Below, in pieces: positions 58,834 to 64,000 of a stretch of 64,000 bases of DNA (position 1 is its first letter; the number at the start of each line of letters is the position of its first letter). Location of the stretch: positions 16,287 to 80,286 of the forward strand of contig JAMIFV010000016.1 of the NCBI GenBank assembly GCA_035906055.1, in the 5' to 3' direction. The stretch is from JAMIFV01 sp035906055. Lineage in GTDB: Bacteria; Pseudomonadota; Alphaproteobacteria; Rickettsiales; JABCZZ01. Made by a program: the position numbers and the translations under genes. The notes under the pieces are model-generated. The model saw only the letters and a program-made list of their open reading frames with translations. It did not search any database and was not told where the DNA came from.

Positions 58834-59841
58834 TTATGCGAGGAAAAGACCCTGTTCGCGCTGTTCCTGCGCCGGGGTCTGCGGGGACGTAAGCTTAAAG
58901 GGATCAAAGCCGGACATGTTCATGCTGTCAGGGATAAGCTGGCGCAGGCTGCGGTTTGAATCACCGCCGCCAAGTATGGCGCCCAGCGTTGTGGCTGCGG
59001 AAGTCATTTCATTTCTTCCCCTGCGGCCATAGCCAGCACTGCCTTGAGCAGCAAGGCTTTCACCGCCGCCTGAAACTTCGATATCCACATCGGGAGAACC
59101 GTCACCGTCATCTACTTGGCTCACATGCACAGTGCGTCCCCTTCTGCGAAGGGTTATATCAGTATCCCCCACTTTTTCAGCATTCTGGAGGTAAGTATAT
59201 TGCTGCATTACAGAGGCAAGTGATGCGCCGCTGCCAATCGCAGCGATAACCCTGTCTGCGGCAGCCTGATCACCCCTGTCGCCAGCCCTTGCAACGCGGG
59301 CATGGTCCAGCATCTGCTGTATCAGGGCGCGGTCGGCTTCCCTCGCAGAATTTGGAGAATGAGCTTCAAGCGGAAGTGAATGAGGATCAATGTCATTGGG
59401 ATTGGTAGGAAGTCTGTGACTCCTTTTGTCACTGCTGTTGTGTCCCCAAACTTGTTGCCCCTCATCGCCAAGCGCTGCGGCGGTTGCAACTGCGCCGATG
59501 CCGCTTATTACCGGGGTAACAGCTTCACGGCGCGTGCCTTCGGGGTCAGCGCCAACCGAGGTGGGGCGTGGGGCTTCGGTGATATCGCGTGCGGATGCGT
59601 CATCCTGCGCGGTGGTTGTATCCCGTGCAGCGGCGGTTCTGCGTTCGCCCGGTTTTGCTTTCTTTGCTTCTTCTGCTTCGCGCGCCAGTGCGGTGCGCAG
59701 TTCCTCATCGGTCAGGTAGAGCTTGTCCTTCATAACTTCAGCGAGCCTGCGTGCTTCTTCCATGCTCAGCCTTGTGGCTTCTGCTACTGCTTCAACAGTA
59801 GCCGCATGCTCGTCGTGAGGGTGAAGGGGACTGATCGCCAT
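58834..59841 (-). CDS. Protein of unknown function
   Basis: The 335-residue hydrophilic protein has an N-terminal helix-rich part (MEEARRLAEVMKDKLYLTDEELRTALAREAEEA), a polar, Thr/Ala/Arg-rich centre, and a Gly/Ser/Asp-rich C-terminal half. No signal peptide or catalytic motif was seen. It could be an effector or regulator, but nothing specific supports that. Confidence 0.6.
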   Translation of the reverse strand: MAISPLHPHDEHAATVEAVAEATRLSMEEARRLAEVMKDKLYLTDEELRTALAREAEEAKKAKPGERRTAAARDTTTAQDDASARDITEAPRPTSVGADPEGTRREAVTPVISGIGAVATAAALGDEGQQVWGHNSSDKRSHRLPTNPNDIDPHSLPLEAHSPNSAREADRALIQQMLDHARVARAGDRGDQAAADRVIAAIGSGASLASVMQQYTYLQNAEKVGDTDITLRRRGRTVHVSQVDDGDGSPDVDIEVSGGGESLAAQGSAGYGRRGRNEMTSAATTLGAILGGGDSNRSLRQLIPDSMNMSGFDPFKLTSPQTPAQEQREQGLFLA

Positions 59842-59911
59842 GCTAAGAATCCTTTTAATGGTATCTTACCTAGCCCGATTATAGCAGTGAATTATGACGG
59901 AATGATGACGT

Positions 59912-60802
59912 TCATGAAAGTTTTTTCATAATGCCGGATACAATAGTATTAACATTATGTTTTATCATGGAGATATAGTCTCCTGCCGGGCCGGTTTTTT
60001 CACTGAAACTGTCGGAAAAAAGCTCTCCCCCGATCGCGGTATTTGCATCGCGTGCAAGCTGCTCGATAACCCTCGGGTTGCCCATGTTTTCAAGAAAAAT
60101 GGCTTTCACCGACTGCTCGCGCAACTGGTCAATAAGCGTTGCCATGGCCTTGGCCGTAATATCACCTTCCGTGCTGATGCCCTGCGCGGGAATGAAGGTG
60201 ATGCCATAGGCTTTGGCGAAATAGCCAAGCGCATCATGCGAGGTGATGGCGCGGCGCTCCTGCTCGGGAATAGCCGCTATCTGCGCGCGCGCCCACGCAT
60301 CCAGTTCTGTAAGTTTTTCAATATAATGCCCGGCGTTTTTGCGATATGCCGCTTCATTCTGCGGGTCGGCGATGAGCAATGCGTCACGGATGGCCTGCAC
60401 GTATAGTATGGCGTTGCCTACATCCTGCCATGCATGCGGGTCGGCAGTGCCGTTTGCTGCCCTGATAGGCTGCACGTCTTTGGAAACTTCGACCACCCAT
60501 GCGCGGTTGCGTGAGGCTTTCACCAGCTTGGGCAGCCATGTTTCAAACCCCAGCCCGTTGGCAAGCACCACACGTGCCTGCGCGATGCGCTTTGCGTCAG
60601 CTGGGGTGGGTTCGTATGTATGGGCGTCGGCTCCCTGCGGTATCAGTGTCTGCACTTCGATAGCGTCGCCCGCCACATTCCTGGCCATGTCGGCGATAAT
60701 GCTGAAACTGGCGATGACCACCGGTCTTTCAGCAGGCGCATCGGCGGCGAATGCCCATAGCGGCATCAGCAGCGACAATAAGAAAAAATAGCTAGCTCGC
60801 AT
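59912..60802 (-). CDS. znuA: Zinc ABC transporter substrate-binding protein
   Basis: The 296-residue periplasmic protein has a signal peptide (MRASYFFLLSLLMPLWAFAA). Metal-binding residues are visible as His in GADAHTYEP, His in ADPHAWQD, His in ITSHDALGYF and Asp in AGDYISMIK. The third ligand being His favours zinc over manganese. The His-rich loop of many ZnuA proteins is missing. ATG 60802 is used; a longer frame reaching 60952 lies inside znuB and is rejected. It overlaps znuB by 11 bases. Confidence 0.9.
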   Translation of the reverse strand: MRASYFFLLSLLMPLWAFAADAPAERPVVIASFSIIADMARNVAGDAIEVQTLIPQGADAHTYEPTPADAKRIAQARVVLANGLGFETWLPKLVKASRNRAWVVEVSKDVQPIRAANGTADPHAWQDVGNAILYVQAIRDALLIADPQNEAAYRKNAGHYIEKLTELDAWARAQIAAIPEQERRAITSHDALGYFAKAYGITFIPAQGISTEGDITAKAMATLIDQLREQSVKAIFLENMGNPRVIEQLARDANTAIGGELFSDSFSEKTGPAGDYISMIKHNVNTIVSGIMKKLS

Positions 60803-61664
60803 AATGTTTGCTTCCGGTAAAATTAGCGCGGATGCTGCCATAGCGGCCAAGCAACACGGAGAAGATATAACCGGCGCCTGCCACCAGCACGATGGCGGGG
60901 CCGGAAGGCAGGTTGAAATGGTAGGAAAGCAACAGCCCGAAATAGGACGCAACCAGCGCGAAGATAATGCTGAGGCCTATGCTCACCTCGATGCTCTGCG
61001 TCCAGAAGCGTGAGGCAATGGCAGGCAGCACGATGAGGCTGAGCGCCATTAATGTGCCCAGCGCCTGAAATGCGGAAACGAGGTTCAGCACCACCAGCGA
61101 AAGGAACACGATATCCGTCCACATCGTGTTGCTGCCCACGGCGCGCAGGAAGCCGGGGTCAAAACACTGCACCACCAGCTTGCGGTAAATGCCGGCCAGC
61201 GTGATAGCGGAAATGCTGGATATGGTGCAGGCAAGGAACAGGGAGCTGTTGTCGGCGGCAAGCACATTGCCAAACAGCACATGCATCAGGTCCACCGTGC
61301 TGCCGCGCAGCGAGATCATCAGCACGCCCGCCGCCAGCGAAATGAGGTAAATGCCGGTGAAGCTGGCATCTTCTTTCAACTGGGTTACCTGTGTCAGCAA
61401 CCCGGCGATAATGGCGATGGCAAGCCCGGCCAGCAGCCCGCCGAACGTCATGGCGGTGAGCGAGAATCCGAAGCACAGGAACGCGATAGCCGCCCCCGGT
61501 AAGATAGCGTGGGAAATGGCATCGCCCACCAGTGTCATGCGGCGCAATGTTAAAAATATGCCCAGCGGAGCGCCGCCGATGGCAATGGCTGTGCAGGCTG
61601 CGAAAGCGCGGCGCATGAAGCCGTAATGGGTGATGGGATCGAAGAATATTTCGGCAAGCGTCAT
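60792..61664 (-). CDS. znuB: Zinc ABC transporter permease
   Basis: The 290-residue polytopic protein has about eight membrane helices and the family segment LVGDAISHAILPGAAIAFL. It forms the inner-membrane channel for znuC and znuA. The start overlaps the znuC stop (ATGA). Confidence 0.93.
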   Translation of the reverse strand: MTLAEIFFDPITHYGFMRRAFAACTAIAIGGAPLGIFLTLRRMTLVGDAISHAILPGAAIAFLCFGFSLTAMTFGGLLAGLAIAIIAGLLTQVTQLKEDASFTGIYLISLAAGVLMISLRGSTVDLMHVLFGNVLAADNSSLFLACTISSISAITLAGIYRKLVVQCFDPGFLRAVGSNTMWTDIVFLSLVVLNLVSAFQALGTLMALSLIVLPAIASRFWTQSIEVSIGLSIIFALVASYFGLLLSYHFNLPSGPAIVLVAGAGYIFSVLLGRYGSIRANFTGSKHYAS

Positions 61665-62401
61665 ACGGCCTTATCGCAGATCTCCGGCGTCTCAGCCGGT
61701 TTGGGTTCAAGGAACAGCCGTGCGTCCGCACTCTGACCGGAGCTAAGCACGGAAGCTGTCGCACCCCAACCGAGGCATTCACGCGCCAGCAGCAGGCAGT
61801 CGGGGAATATTTTGCGGATCTGGGTGATGTCATGAATGATGCAGATAACGGTTTTGCCCTGCCTGTGCCAGTTGCTGACCACACCCAGCAGATGTTCGGT
61901 AGTCGCGGCATCAAGGGCGTTGAAAGGTTCATCGAGCAGTATCAGTGACGCATCCTGCATCATAAGGCGCGCAAACAGCACACGCTGGAACTGCCCGGCG
62001 GAAAGCGTGCTCAGGTTGCGGCTGGCAAGCGCGCCCATGCCCACTTCTTCCAGCGCACGCTTTGCCTGCGCGATGATGGCAGGGGTTATCTCGGCATAAC
62101 CGCCCGTGGAGCGCCACGCCCCGGTGCACACAAGATGCAGCACGCTTAAGGGGAAGTCGCGCTCATAGGTGGTGGATTGCGGCAGGTAGGCCACGCGTGT
62201 CTGCGCCATGCCGCTGAATATGATCTTGCCTTCGCGCACAGGTATCACCCCGGCAATGGCTTTGAGCAACGTGCTTTTACCTGCGCCGTTGGGGCCTACA
62301 ATGGCCGTGAGCGAACCCGTTTTGAATTCGCCGCTGATATGGTGGATCGCGGGGTGGCGGGCATAACTGATGGTCACATTTTCAAGCGTTACCGATGCCA
62401 T
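61661..62401 (-). CDS. znuC: Zinc ABC transporter ATP-binding protein
   Basis: The 246-residue ATPase has Walker A GPNGAGKSTLLKA, signature LSAGQFQRVLFA and Walker B LILLDEPFNALD. It energises zinc uptake. It starts 1 base after the stop of a 30-residue ORF and is in the same operon as zur. Confidence 0.94.
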   Translation of the reverse strand: MASVTLENVTISYARHPAIHHISGEFKTGSLTAIVGPNGAGKSTLLKAIAGVIPVREGKIIFSGMAQTRVAYLPQSTTYERDFPLSVLHLVCTGAWRSTGGYAEITPAIIAQAKRALEEVGMGALASRNLSTLSAGQFQRVLFARLMMQDASLILLDEPFNALDAATTEHLLGVVSNWHRQGKTVICIIHDITQIRKIFPDCLLLARECLGWGATASVLSSGQSADARLFLEPKPAETPEICDKAV

Positions 62402-62402
62402 G

Positions 62403-62495
62403 TCAGCTCCCCATCGCCCAGAAGGCGATGACCCACATCCACGAGAGCACTATTCCTGCCGCCATCATGCGTTGCGTTGCGCTCCAGAAATACAT
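62403..62495 (-). CDS. 30-residue membrane microprotein between zur and znuC
   Basis: The ORF encodes MYFWSATQRMMAAGIVLSWM then WVIAFWAMGS. It is one hydrophobic helix with several Trp and two Arg/Gln at the N-end, which fits a small inner-membrane protein. It starts 3 bases after the zur stop and ends 1 base before the znuC start codon, tight spacing for an operon. Coding status is inferred from frame, spacing and hydropathy only. Confidence 0.5.
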   Translation of the reverse strand: MYFWSATQRMMAAGIVLSWMWVIAFWAMGS

Positions 62496-62498
62496 GGT

Positions 62499-62906
62499 TC
62501 AGGCCTTTCCCGATGCGCCTGCGGAGCAGCGTTTGCAGAGGCCCATGATCTCAAGTATCTCGCGCTCTATCTGGAATTTCAGCGAGGATGCGATCTTGCG
62601 GATGCTGCTGCTGAGCTGTTTGTCATGCACTTCTTCCACGCTGCCGCAATTGCGGCATACTGCGAACTGGCTGTGCGCGTGGCCGTTATCATGATGGTGG
62701 CAGGCGATGAAGGCGTTCAGCGATTCAATACGGTGCACCAGCCCGCGCTCCATGAGTGCTTCCAGCGCGCGGTAGACCGTGGGCGGCGCTTTGATGCCGT
62801 GCGGGCGCAGTTTTTCGAGCAGGTCGTAAGCGGAAAGGGGCGAGGCGCTCTTTTCAAGCGCCCCCAGCACTTTCTGGCAATGCGGGCTAAGGGGTTTCTG
62901 GGGCAT
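62499..62906 (-). CDS. zur: Zinc uptake regulator (Fur family)
   Basis: The 135-residue Fur paralogue has two CxxC pairs for structural zinc, CRNCGSVEE and GLCKRCSAG, and metal ligands in ACHHHDNGHAHSQF. The DNA-binding region is PPTVYRALEALMERGLVHRI. The znu genes follow on the same strand, so it probably represses its own operon through the palindrome at 62925-62945. Confidence 0.92.
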   Translation of the reverse strand: MPQKPLSPHCQKVLGALEKSASPLSAYDLLEKLRPHGIKAPPTVYRALEALMERGLVHRIESLNAFIACHHHDNGHAHSQFAVCRNCGSVEEVHDKQLSSSIRKIASSLKFQIEREILEIMGLCKRCSAGASGKA

Positions 62907-62924
62907 AGGGCTAAAATTTCAAGG

Positions 62925-62945
62925 ATGTTATGTTATAACGTATAT
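62925..62945 (-). promoter_or_regulatory. Candidate Zur box ahead of zur-znu
   Basis: ATGTTATGTTATAACGTATAT is centred on the dyad GTTATAAC (62932-62939), AT-rich as expected for a Zur operator. It lies 19 bases upstream of zur, between truA and zur. Confidence 0.6.
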
Positions 62946-62962
62946 ATCTGGCCGTCAACCGG

Positions 62963-63706
62963 TCAGTAGCGCACCCCGGTGAGGTATAACCCCTCCGCCG
63001 GGGCGGTTTCGCCGCCTGCAGTGCGGTTTCTGGCGGCAAGGGCGTTCATGAGGTCGGAATCGCTCCATTTGCCGTTGCCGATCAGCCTGAGCGTGCCCAC
63101 CATGTTACGCACCTGATGGTGCAGGAACGAGCGCGCGCCCACCAGCGCGTGGATCTCTTCGCCATGTTGTATTATGTCCAGCCTGTCGAGCGTCTTCATG
63201 GGGCTTTGCGCCTGGCATTCGGTGCTGCGGAAGGTGGTGAAGTCGTGATGGCCCAGCAACTTCTGCGCGGCGCGGTGCATGGCGGCGGCATCCAGTTTTT
63301 CAGGGATATGCCATGCGCGGTTGCCAGCCAGCACAATGCGCGTGCGGCGGTTGACGATGCGATACCAGTAAGCGCGCCCCGTGGCGGAGAAACGCGCCTG
63401 AAAATCTTCGCCCACTTCTTCCGCATGCGTCACCACAATTTGCTGTGTGAGCGGGAGAAGATGGTAATTGATCGCCTGCATGACGCTATAGGGCTTGATG
63501 GATTTCGCCAGATCCACATGCGCCACCTGCGCGATGGCATGCACGCCCGCGTCGGTGCGGCCAGCGCCGAACACTTCCACCGGCGCTTCGTTGAGCTGCG
63601 ATGCGGCCACTTCCAGATATCCCTGCACGCTGGGGCGGTCGGGCTGCTTCTGCCAGCCTGCAAGGCCGGTGCCATCATATTCGATGGTAAGTTTGTAACG
63701 TGGCAT
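62963..63706 (-). CDS. truA: tRNA pseudouridine synthase A
   Basis: The 247-residue enzyme has its catalytic Asp in GAGRTDAGVHAIAQVAH and the family segment SFLHHQVRNMVGTL. TruA makes pseudouridine at positions 38-40 of tRNA. ATG 63706 is used (an upstream ATG at 63721 is possible). The zur-znu genes follow on the same strand. Confidence 0.94.
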   Translation of the reverse strand: MPRYKLTIEYDGTGLAGWQKQPDRPSVQGYLEVAASQLNEAPVEVFGAGRTDAGVHAIAQVAHVDLAKSIKPYSVMQAINYHLLPLTQQIVVTHAEEVGEDFQARFSATGRAYWYRIVNRRTRIVLAGNRAWHIPEKLDAAAMHRAAQKLLGHHDFTTFRSTECQAQSPMKTLDRLDIIQHGEEIHALVGARSFLHHQVRNMVGTLRLIGNGKWSDSDLMNALAARNRTAGGETAPAEGLYLTGVRY

Positions 63707-63817
63707 ATGCAATAAAATCAATCGGTTAAAATGTAATCAAAACTTAATACATTAAACTCTGCAAGGCTGATATATTCCATTCATCAATACAATTACAGGA
63801 TAATTATCTTCGGTAAA

Positions 63818-63836
63818 CCCCCGGCTCTGCCGGGGG
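63818..63836. repeat. Hairpin near the left end of the IS200-type element
   Basis: CCCCCGGC, TCT, GCCGGGGG is a perfect 8-bp hairpin, like the subterminal hairpins that IS200/IS605 transposases recognise. The exact element border is not visible because only one end is in the window. Confidence 0.55.
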
Positions 63837-63867
63837 ACTGATCATCGTTTGACGACTTCGGAAGTAT

Positions 63868-63914
63868 GTGACTTCCCTCTGCTAGCCGCCCAAGGCTCAC
63901 CAGAGGAAAGTCAC
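63868..63914 (+). promoter_or_regulatory. Leader hairpin sequestering the transposase ribosome-binding site
   Basis: GTGACTTCCCTCTG (63868-63881) pairs with CAGAGGAAAGTCAC (63901-63914) with one mismatch. The second arm contains gaggaaag, the only good ribosome-binding site before the ATG at 63916. Translation should be blocked in the folded mRNA, as is known for IS200 leaders. Confidence 0.7.
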
Positions 63915-63915
63915 T

Positions 63916-64000
63916 ATGAAAGTCTACGAACATTCACAGCACACCCTGTGGGAGTGCAAATACCATATAGTCTTCATTCCGAAGTACCGCAAGAAGGTGC
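63916..64000 (+). mobile_element. tnpA: IS200-family transposase, 5' part (cut by the window end)
   Basis: The frame starts MKVYEHSQHTLWECKYHIVF and continues IPKYRKKV up to the window end. This is the N-terminus of an IS200/IS605 TnpA (HUH Y1 transposase; the HUH and Tyr motifs lie outside the window). The element lies upstream of truA, inserted in an intergenic region and not in a gene. Confidence 0.85.

Noticed and set aside
60803..60952. N-terminal extension of znuA
   Set aside because: It lies within znuB and lacks a signal peptide; MRASYF at 60802 gives a clean one.
1..64000. CRISPR array, rRNA or tRNA genes
   Set aside because: No evenly spaced identical repeats with unique spacers, and no cloverleaf with a GGTTC-type T-loop, was found on either strand.

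Overview
The window looks like chromosomal DNA of a Gram-negative alphaproteobacterium. By eye the GC content is in the mid-50s. The evidence is the short HPr kinase (HprK) with RapZ, a mannose-type EIIA and HPr; a Fur lacking CxxC pairs; an Asp-rich HemB; SerC/SerA of the alphaproteobacterial kind; ornithine-lipid genes; AmgK/MurU cell-wall recycling; a CheZ-like protein; and LPS-type glycosyltransferases. The genus cannot be fixed from the sequence. No rRNA or tRNA gene was seen.

Layout. 1-4.3 kb: the 3' part of an AsmA-like protein, a degenerate EAL-like protein and a prepilin peptidase with a lost active-site motif. 4.3-7 kb: a CNB-FHA protein and glmS. 7-9 kb: an autoinducer/acyl-amino-acid-synthase-like GNAT protein next to a fatty acid desaturase. 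9-13.3 kb: TonB-dependent receptor, YfiR and a CHASE8-like histidine kinase, which form a sensory operon. 13.3-17.7 kb: a D-Ala-D-Ala dipeptidase, a candidate small RNA, fur-olsB-olsA and a nitronate monooxygenase. 17.7-24.7 kb: polA carrying three in-frame repeat insertions, a GIY-YIG remnant, an esterase, hemB, a GT9 enzyme and an RDD protein. 24.7-29.2 kb: cheY, cheZ and a very large TPR protein. 29.4-35 kb: iscX-tsaE-amgK-murU, sterol desaturase-like, metZ and queE. 35-40 kb: queC, two related exported proteins, hprK, two tiny genes, rapZ, EIIA and HPr. 40-45.6 kb: acs, gcdH, a cobB sirtuin with an insertion, and a RelB/YafQ toxin-antitoxin pair. 45.6-50.5 kb: peroxiredoxin, LPS glycosyltransferases, a hydrolase, a repeat-filled gap and a Phd/PIN pair. 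50.5-57.2 kb: serC, serA with a structured leader, pdxJ-acpS and a DEAD-box helicase with a long leader. 57.2-63.7 kb: lipB with an insertion, two unknown genes, and truA-zur-small ORF-znuCBA. 63.8-64 kb: the left end of an IS200-type element running off the window.

The strongest general signal is the load of short dispersed palindromic repeats and MITE-like elements. They fill many intergenic gaps. At least five such segments sit in frame inside essential or conserved proteins (PolA three times, LipB, CobB), reminiscent of Rickettsia palindromic elements. One family is present both inside lipB and in an intergenic gap at 24.66 kb, which supports real dispersal. Two other families carry clear terminal inverted repeats (40075-40155 with 49317-49538; 38331-38461).

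Other leads are a 30-residue membrane microprotein wedged between zur and znuC; a YfiR/CHASE8 pair whose output is a histidine kinase instead of a diguanylate cyclase; an orphan plus-strand terminator that implies an unannotated small RNA; a multi-branched leader before serA; a perfect 18-bp palindrome at the cobB/relB junction; and an IS200 leader hairpin that buries the transposase ribosome-binding site. All functional calls come from reading motifs by eye; no database search was run.
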